NCBI RefSeq assembly: GCF_001949145.1
Contig: NW_019091513.1
Coordinates: forward strand, 419,934 to 434,770
DNA from: Acanthaster planci
Lineage: Eukaryota > Echinodermata > Asteroidea > Valvatida > Acanthasteridae
DNA: 14,837 bases
Direction of reading: 5' to 3'
The notes beneath the pieces are model-generated. The model ran no database searches, had not been told where the DNA came from, and saw nothing but the letters and a program-made list of their open reading frames with translations. Positions 1 to 7,943 of this stretch are shown piece by piece; position 1 is the stretch's first letter; each line of letters opens with the position of its first letter. A program made the position numbers and the translations under genes.

Positions 1-426
1 TCCTCCAAAACCACCCATAGGATTTTAGAGGACTGAGGAGGGTTAAGGACTTGTGTGGTGTACGTACATGCACATGGACCTACATGTACATATACAAGAG
101 GCAGTTGTTAACCCTCGGCTTTTTTTTTCATGATTAATTTCATGCCTCCACTTGCAAACTGCTAAACATAAATATCAGTTCATTCAGTCTGGCTTAATGA
201 ATCAGGGAGGCTCCAATACATGTACATGTGTACATATAGGTTGTCAAGTGAGTCAGTAGAGAGTCCACATCACCAAGAAGTGTCTCAATGTCAAGTGACT
301 TGCTGCAGTCTCATTAAGGTGGTAACACCTGTAGTCAGAACATTGAGGGACCTGTTCATTCCCTCGGCCACGAGGAGGCATTACGTGTATGCTCCCAAGT
401 GTGTGCTATGATGTCTTTTATTTCAG
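1..426 (+). other. MED30 intron (3' part of the intron before exon A)
   Basis: Non-coding and presumed intronic. It contains TACATGTA-type palindromic runs at 81-90 and 218-235 and a T9 run at about 121-129. No exon-like block with family similarity was seen. Confidence 0.6.
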
Positions 427-576
427 TTACCGAATGGAGTCTCCCCTGTAAACCCTGCTCACCAGGCCAAACTGCAGGATTTAATTCGAAACTCACAGCG
501 GCATTTCAAACGGCTACGATTACTATATGACAAGTGTAACCAGCTGTCTGGAGGAATGGACCAAAGTAATGCAGAG
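427..576 (+). CDS. MED30: MED30 internal exon A (50 codons)
   Basis: The acceptor is the pyrimidine-rich ttttatttcag ending at 426; the donor GAG|GTACAG starts at 577. The exon is exactly 150 nt with phase 0 at both ends. It encodes the segment from LPNGV to the acidic SNAE, including the conserved RLRLLYDKCN helix end and the GGMD turn. The upstream ORF at 220-411 is in intron sequence and resembles nothing. Confidence 0.92.
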
Positions 577-2310
577 GTACAGTACATGTAGGATTATGCC
601 ACCAGAATGTGCCATTTGAAATTCAAACTACTGAATTAGCTGTTATAAAGTATGTACGTTAAAGGCTACATGCTCATGGAACTGAAGTACCTTCACTTAT
701 GTGGTGATAGGAAAAGCAGAATTTGCCACACTGTGTAATAGTTTAAGATACTCGGAATCTGTCCTGCATGCTGTGCTTGTAGAAAGTAGTAAAAGAAGAC
801 GGAAGAAATTCTGAATAATGTACCTCATTATGCAACTTGCACGTAAAGGCACATCGTATGTGAAGTGCGTATGTTCTTGGAGTATGACGCATCTATAAAG
901 CCTCGGCAAAATAGGACCGTGCAGTGAGGACATTATGTTCTGTTTACACACCATACGTGGGTATTTTCTTGTGGGAGCCAGGTAGTGATAGTTGATGTAA
1001 AGTTCTACAGGCAAGCGCACTTGTGCGTCTAAAGAAAGTGATCCATCATAAATACATGGCCTATTTACCTGCAGGTGTTTGCAGGCATGTTTTGCCTTGT
1101 CTGTGTAGAGCAAAATGAAATGTTTACTCACCGATTGTGCATTTCAGTTTTTGGCACATCAGCTTGGATTTACCAGCTTAGAAAACAGACATGGCTGATC
1201 GGTGTTCTACATTTGGAGTGTTCCATGGGTTTGAGCACATAACATGGATATACCAAGAAGGCTGCACTTCACACCGGGAGTCAGTGTTGTCGTTATTGAA
1301 TAAAGTTCCTCGCGACTGGTGCATGTACAGAAGAAAGGGAAGCTTTGTGATTCTCTTGTAAGCTTTCCTCTGTTCGGATATTGATATGATAGGAGTTAAT
1401 CCCATGGAAGGATGGTCAAGATAGTCTCAGTGATCTGTCAGGCCTGGGATCAGAGGACAAGGTCATGAATGCCAAGCGTGAACGACAAGAATTGATGGAG
1501 GTATGCCTTTTTACTAAGGAGTGGTTGAATGGTCCAGTTTGACCACACTGTGTGTTCATCCAATTGGCTTTCCCAAGGTGGGCCATAGCACATGGCTTGT
1601 TCATGAATTACTGTTGACCATGCTCAATTAAGAAGATTGCTGATTTGCAGTTGAGTTCATCACTTTAGTTGGGTTTTACATATCTAGGAAGATCGAGATA
1701 TCTTGTCATCATTGTAGAGTTCACCTTGCCTTTTGTATTGCACTGTATGATACACAGTTTCTGCGATTTCCAATTGTTACAGAAATTATATTGATGGTGT
1801 GAAATTGTACTGATGAGTGGAAATAATACTTGCTACGATTTTGCTGTGAAATCCTCAAAATTGCACTGTAAGTTTGATAATACTGTTCCCCATCATCAAA
1901 ACCAATTTTGGACAGGTTGAGTTTGCTTGAAAAAATTTACAGATCGCCCGTGTTACATAAATCTTTAATACTTCTGAATAAGTCTTTATCTCTCCTGGCA
2001 GAATGTTGTGTACAAAGGATATATGGGTTGAGATATGGTTAGCACCATTGGTATCAGGTTGAAACGGTTGAGTGTGGACGGGTAATTTTTAATATTGACA
2101 AGGAAAAGGACAGGCAGATGTTGAATCTTAGAGGAAATCCTGAAGTGCTCTCTAGGTTATTTTGGATGATGACTACATTTATGTGATCTTGACCTTTTAC
2201 AGAAAGTACAAAGCAAGAATGAACAGTTGAGGCAAGTCATAGAGCGGCTGAGGGCTTTGATCTGGGACATCAACACAATGATGGCCATGAGGTATGCCCC
2301 TTGGCCTTGA
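427..2310 (+). CDS. MED30: Mediator complex subunit 30 (MED30), 3' part of gene, three exons
   Basis: MED30 is a metazoan Mediator subunit that works in the nucleus, linking transcription factors to RNA polymerase II. Joining 427-576, 1393-1500 and 2203-2310 gives an open frame of 121 residues. It begins LPNGV, as in the middle of vertebrate MED30 (NMQLPNGV). It then carries the RLLYDKCN...GGMD block (human RLVYDKCN..CGGMD), ELIPWKDG (human QLIPYVEEDG), and a charged coiled-coil-like C-terminus with LIWDINTMMAMR (human LIWDINAMLAMR). The human protein is about 178 residues, so roughly the first 60 residues, including the start codon, must lie in exons left of position 1. All junctions are phase 0. 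Recognition rests on remembered family sequence, but the match runs over three separate exons in the right order. The exact C-terminus is uncertain. Confidence 0.93.
577..1392 (+). other. MED30 intron between exons A and B
   Basis: An 816-bp intron with GTACAG donor and GATAG acceptor. Long ORFs on the opposite strand (for example 697-1131) have no recognisable protein character and are taken as chance. Another TACATGTA lies at 583-590, directly behind the donor. Nothing else was seen. Confidence 0.75.
1393..1500 (+). CDS. MED30: MED30 internal exon B (36 codons)
   Basis: The start was chosen at 1393, after TAG (1390-1392), because the exon then opens with GAG TTA ATC CCA (ELIP), aligning with human EQLIP, and joins exon A in phase 0. 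A pyrimidine tract (ctttcctctgttc) lies at about 1363-1375. An alternative AG at 1429-1430 would lose the ELIPWKDG segment and break frame. The exon ends ...ELME with donor GAG|GTATGC at 1501. The middle part (DSLSDLSGLGSED) is the poorly conserved acidic linker of the family. Confidence 0.87.
1501..2202 (+). other. MED30 intron between exons B and C
   Basis: A 702-bp AT-rich intron with GTATGC donor and TTTTACAG acceptor. No repeat, RNA gene or additional exon was recognised. Confidence 0.78.
2203..2310 (+). CDS. MED30: MED30 last recognisable exon (35 codons plus stop if unspliced)
   Basis: The acceptor is gaccttttacag ending at 2202. The exon reads KVQSKNEQLRQVIERLRALI and then WDINTMMAMR, the most conserved part of MED30. 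Read through, it continues YAPWP and stops at TGA 2308-2310. However, ATGAG|GTATGC at 2287-2297 is a very good splice donor, identical in GAG|GTATGC to exon B's donor. A phase-2 intron there would let a small final exon finish the protein, as vertebrates end ...MRN. I found no obvious R-N-stop exon downstream, so both ends stay possible. Confidence 0.85.
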   Translation, partial: KVQSKNEQLRQVIERLRALIWDINTMMAMRYAPWP

Positions 2311-3383
2311 TCACGACAGAAACACTCAAAAGTGGTTTTGACATCTGTAGGAGAAATGCGAGTTCATGCACGGCTTTGAAAATCGACAAAAACACAGCAT
2401 GGTGCTATGAGAGACATGTACACCTACAACATTGATCCGTGCCTTAAGCATGCTTATGATGAGACACAGCAGATGGGCTTGATCATGAAGGAGACTGAAT
2501 AAGATGGCCTTGAATACCATGGCTTTGATAAAGTTTGATGACGGTGAGACAGACGAGCAGAGAGGCATTGATGACCACAGGAGAAGTCCAAGTATGGTAC
2601 CTTGCAGTAGAGGACAGCCTTGACAGAAAAATACACATGGATGTCATGATGATGGCTACACGTACATGTATGATGCCGCCAGTCCACGACTGCCTCAGTT
2701 TGACCTCAATTTGACCCCAAATGACAGTCTCTCTCACGTCACAACAACGAACCTTTCCCACACAAGGATTTACCTTGTACGTGTAAATTAATTTGTGATG
2801 TGGTCTGCTGCAACTATCTAGCAAACAGTGCTGGAGGGCCGAATGTCGTGTGCGCTAAATATACCGTGTATCTTCACATGAGAGTGCATCAGATCCATGT
2901 GTTTTGTATATCAGCTAAGCCAAGGTAGCTGATATTGAAAGTCAGGATCCGAACCAACTCTGTCTGTAGAGTAAAGATTTCTTTTGAAATCCGTTGTCTT
3001 CTGTATATTGACGGTGAGATAAACAGACCTTGGGTCCCAAGCTGGCTGTTGATAGCTTATCACTTCAGCTTGCTTTCTGTAGACCAAGGAGTAGATTGTA
3101 ATATGTTACTTCAGGTTTTGTTCTGGGCTGGGGTTTGTATGGGGAATGTGGCTGGCTGGAGAGTTTGCAAAAAGGCTCAACAAATGACAATTTCTCTCTT
3201 TGGAAGGGGGGGGGGACATCAGCATATGAAAAGGTGAAAGGGGTGATCGTTGGATATCATCTAATGACTTGAGATGGCATAGTTCACAAAAGAGCTTATG
3301 CCCCATTCCCCGCTGCTGTGACACTTCAAAATGTTCATGGTGCTCTTTTTCAAGATGAATTTTTTTTGCGTTGGGGAGATGTT
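2311..3383. other. Non-coding stretch downstream of the MED30 last exon
   Basis: Either 3' UTR plus intergenic DNA or a further MED30 intron. Up to about 2640 the + strand is rich in short GCCTTGAT/GATGA-like words that look like a very degenerate low-complexity array. A G10 run lies near 3206-3216. ORFs here on both strands (2326-2824 minus, 2935-3237 plus) overlap each other and resemble no family. Confidence 0.5.
3334..3345 (+). repeat. Direct repeat copy 1, TTCATGGTGCTC
   Basis: A 12-bp word repeated at 3464-3475, on the other side of the palindrome. The following bases are also similar (TTTTTC then a short gap then GATgaa/GATctt), so the similarity covers roughly 25 bp. Confidence 0.8.
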
Positions 3384-3465
3384 AATTATATATAACGGTT
3401 TTTTGCCCTTACCCAACGTATATTAATATACGTTGGGTAAGGGCAAAAAAGCGTTATATATAATT
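3384..3465. repeat. 82-bp near-perfect palindrome (41-bp arms, no spacer)
   Basis: The left arm 3384-3424 and right arm 3425-3465 are reverse complements with a single mismatch, beside the TATATAACG block. The arms meet directly at TATT|AATA. The core word is CCCTTACCCAACG. There is no room for coding sequence, so it is either a minimal fold-back (MITE-like) element or a head-to-head joint. It could extrude as a cruciform, or form a long hairpin if transcribed. Confidence 0.95.
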
Positions 3466-3475
3466 CATGGTGCTC
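3464..3475 (+). repeat. Direct repeat copy 2, TTCATGGTGCTC
   Basis: The second copy, which overlaps the last two bases of the palindrome's right arm. It is the partner of 3334-3345. Confidence 0.8.
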
Positions 3476-4051
3476 GTTTTTCGTGATCTTTTCTTTTCCC
3501 CCTTTTTTCAGGGTGTGGCAGATTTCTGGGATGTTGGGGACATTTCAGTTGATATCTTTCAATAGAATGAAGGGGTTTAGGATATGGATTGCAGGACACC
3601 CCCACTTGTCTCCCACGAAAAGATGGACTTTCTTGATTTGATATACACTGTCTGAAATGTTGGTACACAGTAATTTTGAGTGCTATCTCGTCTTCATTGT
3701 CTAACACAGCTTCTAGGACGAGGACTTTATTGTAGTATAGCCTAATATCTAAGCTAATAAAACGCAAATTATGCTCTTACGGGAAACCTGTGCAATGCGA
3801 CACCATTATTGGTCCTTTACAGTGCTGAAATAGAGACCCATTCACAAGTTACAAGGTGAACAATGGTAAAATTCTCTTGTAATTGTCTTTTGGTCTCTTG
3901 TGGTGGTATTAAGAGGTCTTGACAACACCTCTGCCTTTATATGTGCATAAATGTACATATTTTGATAGCAACAGAATGTGTTTGGGGCAATTACCATTGT
4001 TCAAAGACCGCGAGTAGTTTGTGCGTGTACGTTTTAGCAGCCTAATATTTG
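3476..4051. other. Non-coding stretch before dispersed repeat copy 1
   Basis: No gene recognised. An AATAAA lies on the + strand at about 3756-3761 (gctaataaaacg). It could serve as a polyadenylation signal only if MED30 had a distant terminal exon, for which there is no other evidence. The - strand ORF at 3465-3767 looks like chance. Confidence 0.45.
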
Positions 4052-4478
4052 ATTGATCTGCCACGTGCCACCCTTTTGAGTTCTGACAAAGATGGGAAAT
4101 AGCGAATCTATCGCCGCTACAAAGAATCAGTGCTTGGGTTGGACAGATTCAAAGCCGTGGCTTAAATTTCTGGGTTCTACGAAGTTATGTTATTTTAGCC
4201 ATGTCGATGTCATTTGCACATACAAAGATAAGATCCGCCATAATCGAAAAGCTCTCGGTCAATCGGCCATTGAATGACGGGATTTGTCATCTCCATGAAG
4301 GTGTTAAGTTCGGATATGGTCGACACTATACTTCGTTTTTATGCAGCTTTGATCAAGTAGTGTCATTAGTGTCAACTGCACAGAGGGTGAAATTACTGCA
4401 TGAGAATGATTTCCCTACCGTTTAATGGCCATGTTAAATTTTATTTTTGACAAATTTTCTCATGTTTATCTGAAAGGA
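4052..4478 (+). repeat. Dispersed ~430-bp repeat, copy 1 (uninterrupted)
   Basis: This aligns along its length with 13866-14633 in the same orientation. Shared blocks in order include CACGTGCCACCCTTTTGA, GATGGGAAATA, AAATCAG/GAATCAG followed by TTGGACAGATTC/TTGGACGATTC, AAAGATA, TCGGCCAT, ACGGGA, GTCGACA, GCTTTGATCAAG, ACAGAGGGT, AAATTACTG and TTTTCTCAT. Divergence with small indels is visible throughout, so the copies are old. No terminal repeats, tRNA-like head or coding capacity were recognised; the class of element is unknown. Confidence 0.87.
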
Positions 4479-4642
4479 TGCCAAGAAGCCAAAAACTGTT
4501 TTCAAAAAATTAATGTATTGACAAACATGAAAGATTGGGCTGTGAATAAGGAATAACGATTAAAAAGTTTATAGCGTCACTATGAAAATCTTGATTAATA
4601 TTGACAAAGCGGCTTAAATACTTGCTAGGAGGCATGATTGGC
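4479..4642. other. Spacer between dispersed repeat copy 1 and the LINE 3' end
   Basis: AT-rich sequence with no recognised feature. The minus-strand ORF at 4510-4776 runs across the LINE 3' end into this spacer and is not taken as a gene. Confidence 0.4.
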
Positions 4643-5560
4643 TTTATTTTATTTAAGTCTTTTTTAATGAGGGTAAGCTCCATGAGTGCACAGCACTGCT
4701 TTCCATAGGGGCCCTCAATTAAAATACAATCATTAAACATTAAAATAGTATAAAAACCGTTATGTTTAAAAAGCACAGCAAAAACATTTTACTTACAATG
4801 AAGTCACCTAGAACATTAATTCGGGAAAGAGAAAAACTTGTAAATAAATAACTTAAAATACAAAAATGTAGAAACAAATATACATAAAATTGAGCTCAGT
4901 ATCAGACCTTTGGAACATGTGTTCGGATTACGCAACTATTAATAATAAGATAAGATGATATGATGAATTGGTTCGACGACATAATTTGGCAAATAATTCA
5001 AATTGTCTGTTAATTATCTGAATTTAAGGATATGTGCCTTGAATTTGCTTTTTAAAACTGACGAGCGTAGGCAAAGTTTTCATGTCAGGTGGAAGGTCAT
5101 TCCGTGACCTGGCTCCTGGCATCACTAAGCCTGTAACCAAGTGTTAGTCCTGCTGCCCGGTCTTGGAGTACCTGACTTTGATTTATGTAATTATTGGCAG
5201 CTTGAGTCCAGACTGTACAACAATAGCCAATGCGAGGCAGAAAGAGAGCATTATACGCATTAAAACGGGTATATTGATCCACATACCAACTCAATCGTTT
5301 CGTCACTTCAAGTCTCTGAGAGAGTTTAACAACAGTTTTATCAATATGAGTATCCATCTAAGAAACTGGTCAAACCATAAACCAAGGTATTTGAACTCGG
5401 TCACCTTCTCCAGAATATTGCCTCCGATTCCAACAGTCAGATTATTGTGAATTTATCTTTTATTTTTTGAGATGTACCAAAAGTCATGACGTTGGTTTTC
5501 GAAGCATTAACCATTCCTGAGCGTATAGCTCTGGCATGATTTACCCATTGGTCATTCCCA
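4643..5560 (-). mobile_element. Decayed non-LTR retrotransposon (CR1/L2-like LINE) 3' fragment with broken reverse transcriptase
   Basis: Read on the - strand, the fragment starts near 5558 and gives in succession NASKTNVMTFGTSQKI (5508 downward), then after a stop at 5437-5439 and a frame change KVTEFKYLGLWFDQFLRW. After another frame change follows DTHIDKTVVKLSQRL...NALFLPRIGYCCTVW...QVLQDRAAGL (5357-5097), and in yet another frame RNDLPPDMKTLPTLVSFK (about 5115-5063). These are the classic C-terminal reverse-transcriptase (thumb and tail) motifs of LINE ORF2. About 100 residues expected between RLSDA and RNDLPP are missing, so there is an internal deletion. The tail, about 4712-4643, reads GGCCCCTATGGAAAGCAGTG and ends ACTTAAATAAAATAAA, a typical CR1/L2-type 3' terminus. 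The endonuclease and catalytic RT parts are absent: a 5'-truncated dead copy. Confidence 0.88.
5097..5357 (-). pseudogene. Reverse transcriptase C-terminal fragment (LINE ORF2 remnant)
   Basis: This is the longest unbroken piece of the LINE reading frame, 86 codons. KLSQRLEVTKRLSWYVD, YNALFLPRIGYCCTVW and QVLQDRAAG correspond to the conserved block that follows the RT palm in CR1/Jockey-group ORF2 proteins. The frame is lost both before it (frameshift by FDQFLRW) and after it (deletion and frameshift before RNDLPPDM). It is not an independent gene; the ATG at its start is a coincidence of the frameshift. Confidence 0.87.
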
Positions 5561-6246
5561 AATGAACAGCTCAGATTGGGATGAGCTATGCTATGATTAT
5601 TGTTCAATCCCGTACAGTAATGTCCAGTCTCACTATTAACAGAAGTTGCTCAATGTAAATTTGTACGATGTAAGTAGTTGTATGTATAGATCAATCCAGT
5701 GACTCTCTGTCATTTTTGTTAACGGCTCCTTACCCGACAAGAGACGTTAGACTTGATCAAACCGTGTTACGATGCGGGTGCATGAAAACCTCTTGTCTTT
5801 TTCAAATGGAAGCCGTTGAAGGTACGTCTGTACTCTCTTCAGGTTCCTCGCCTGCTCTTCTCCGTAAAACGATTGGTACACGTACTTCTGTGATCGATGG
5901 AGGCCAAAATATCTGTAGTATTCTGCATCGGACCAAAAATAAAATTGACTTTTACAAGTTTGTAAAATTTTAAATTATATTTTAAAACTTTATTTTACAA
6001 CCTGAATTCCATCGGACAACAGCGTCTCTGAAGATCAGCGTGTAACTTCAAATCAGTAGCACAGTGTTGTTGGAGCACTTGAATGAACGAATGGATACGG
6101 TTACTCACGGTTCCCAAGACGATCCCGAAGGACGTGGCTAGTGTACAATAGATGTACATGTACACGCGTACATTTCATACTACGAAAACCCGTTAGTACC
6201 ACTCAGTGCTATTTTCAGAAGCAGCCATTTATTTTGTGAGCGGTTA

Positions 6247-6530
6247 TTTTTATTTTACAGACCAGCTATTCGAAGAACTTTACAAAGCAAGGTTTTGGTC
6301 GCGGGCCTTGGCTTATTCTACGTACAATGACAACAGCTGGCCTGCATCCGAATGGCTTTAGCTCTATCTACAGCCCTGTTTCAACAAGGCCATAGGACGC
6401 ACAAGTCTATTTTTAGTAACTTTATATTTTGCAGAGCAGCTATTCATATTTTCTCGATCAAATGTTACATTTATTTATTTTTTTTGGAGTTGCTATTTAT
6501 ATTTTTTAGAGCAGCTATTTATAGTTTTAT
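6247..6530 (+). repeat. Cluster of degenerate short repeats resembling TATTTTRCAGAGCAGCTATT
   Basis: Related units: tttttattttacagaccagctattcg (about 6247-6272), tttatattttgcagagcagctattcat (6421-6447), and atttatattttttagagcagctatttat (about 6495-6522). A half unit, gttgctatttatat, lies in front of the last. They share a T-rich tract, then (C/T)AG, then A(C/G)(C/A)AGCTATT. Each looks like a 3' splice site, but no exon could be followed behind them. Confidence 0.55.
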
Positions 6531-7667
6531 GGTCCATGGATAATATATTATGGGGCAGCGCCCTCTGTTCTGTCGGCGCGGAGTTGGCCTTCGTTCGGTG
6601 TCTTCTAAATTGACAGCTTCCGACCGTATTTATTTCATATTGCATATTTCGGCGAGAGCAACGTGTGTCGTGTTAGTTTGGCGTAGTCGTATTCATTTCC
6701 CTCTTGTCTGTTTGGTTTACCATAGTCTTTTCGGTTTGCTGATGTCTTTGGTTCGCCTGCTGTCGTTTTGGTTTGTGGTTGTCCGTTTTGCTCTTTTGGC
6801 CACCCATACAACCCAGACTGCGTTAGAAAGTTTTCCTGACACGTGATCTTAAAGCTTTCGGGATTCTTGTCACTACCATTTTGCAGGCAACCCGGTTCTC
6901 TCAAGCTTTCTGCTGTTCACAACATTTGCTCTTCTTCAGTCCAACTGTATCTTAATGACTATAAGCCAGAGACGTTGACTCCAACGTTGATTGCGACGGG
7001 ACAGGCCATGATGATGATAATAATGGTTGTCTGTAACAAAGAATTGATCTTAACATGGAGAAATACCGGTAAGGAAAGAAACCTGCAACAGGTATACATT
7101 TTTCCGATAATGTTAATGGCTATTTTCCACATTGTTCAACCTATAAGAGTTTCTATTTTTTAAACTGAGATCTATAGGAAATTATGACACGAACTGATGA
7201 AAATCTACCATGCCGTTTTCGTAAAACGATCTGTTATGAATAGCGAGGTCAGCCAAATTTTTAAACTTTCCACCAGTAAGTGCACATGTGAACCAGAAAT
7301 GATCATAGTAACAGAGCCCTCTATCGAAACTCTACAGATACATGCCTACTCGTTAAGAGAGTTTTGACATGGTCTCATGTGCTTTCCAGGGGATTGTTCA
7401 TGAAGCAGCATCTGAGAGTTACGAGTAAAGGATCTTGTAAATTTAGGCCAGGATAGTCAATATTGCACTGACACATAGAATACCATAAACAGCTAAATTT
7501 GTGAAAGAAGTTTAAGTTTATCGTCGAAATTTGCTAAATGTATTTAACACGTTTTGGACTTTATCCATTTTAAGCCTGATGTTTGATTTTTTTTTTAAGA
7601 AATTCAAATTGGGTACGGCATTGGTTTTAAGAACTAAAACGGGAAAATTTCGAAGTTGGAGAGTTGC

Positions 7668-7673
7668 TTTAAT
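7668..7673 (-). promoter_or_regulatory. Candidate polyadenylation signal (ATTAAA) for the SLC46-like gene
   Basis: TTTAAT on the + strand is ATTAAA on the - strand, about 110 nt past the SLC46 stop codon. It is the only standard-like hexamer noticed in the first few hundred bases downstream. Support is by position only. Confidence 0.25.
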
Positions 7674-7782
7674 TTGCAAAATATATTACCACAAAGTTGT
7701 CCGGTTTATGTTACCACCTGAGCGTTGTTTGGATACATAGGCGTGAAAGAGCTAAAGACCAGCAACAGAACCAAAATTATGC

Positions 7783-7943
7783 TTACATTATCGTTCCAAC
7801 AGGGAGGAGAGTCAAGCCAGAAAAGACGTAAAAGATTAAGGGTGGTAGGTAAAGGACGGAAGCCGCGTAGATGGTTGGTGCCACCGCACTTGCCACAAAA
7901 ACCGCCAAACCATCGATGCATGCCACCAGGGCAAAAGCTGTGC
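7783..7943 (-). CDS. SLC46: SLC46-like coding exon 4 (residues 405-457 and stop)
   Basis: 161 nt after the very good acceptor gctttttccacctcttttatgacag ending at 7944. The split codon G|GC gives Gly405 and opens GTAFALVACIDGLAVF (helix 11). The region then crosses a loop to helix 12 (LIFYVFSGLTLLPVGTIM) and TAA. The protein thus ends with helix 12 and has almost no cytosolic tail. The bases at the stop, ATAAT|GTAAGC, also form a consensus donor, so a variant with a further exon is possible. Confidence 0.88.

Larger units (their letters stand above)
5561..7782. other. Intergenic stretch between LINE remnant and the 3' end of the SLC46 gene
   Basis: No gene was supported. It contains a TACATGTA-type palindrome at 6153-6164, acceptor-like short repeats at 6247-6530, and a locally GC-richer block at 6550-6620 (GGGGCAGCGCCCTCTG...GGCGCGGAGTTGGCC). 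This is followed by a purine-poor, GTTTTGGTTTG-like stretch to about 6800. That composition change hints at a repeat end or a transcribed 5' region, but nothing was recognised. ORFs 5716-5973, 6550-6846 and 6843-7163 have no family features. Confidence 0.45.

Noticed and set aside
697-1131. 144-codon - strand ORF within a MED30 intron
   Set aside because: Its position is inside a well-supported intron of the other strand, it has no recognisable domain, and its composition is typical of non-coding DNA.
2940-3010. Possible tRNA B box on the - strand (GGTTCGGATCC)
   Set aside because: No A box, no acceptor stem pairing and no anticodon arm at the required distance.
4510-4776. 88-codon - strand ORF beside the LINE
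   Set aside because: It covers the LINE 3' UTR and terminus (ACTTAAATAAAATAAA) and has no protein similarity that I can see.
5163-5450. 95-codon + strand ORF
   Set aside because: It is the antisense of the LINE reverse-transcriptase fragment, which has clear motifs on the - strand.
6090-6160. Possible short - strand exon with a GTGAGT donor (ATSFGIVLGT before gtgagtaacc)
   Set aside because: Only about 30 nt between AG and GT, with no good pyrimidine tract. It resembles a helix start but no neighbouring exon of the right family exists; SLC46 exon 4 already ends the transporter upstream.
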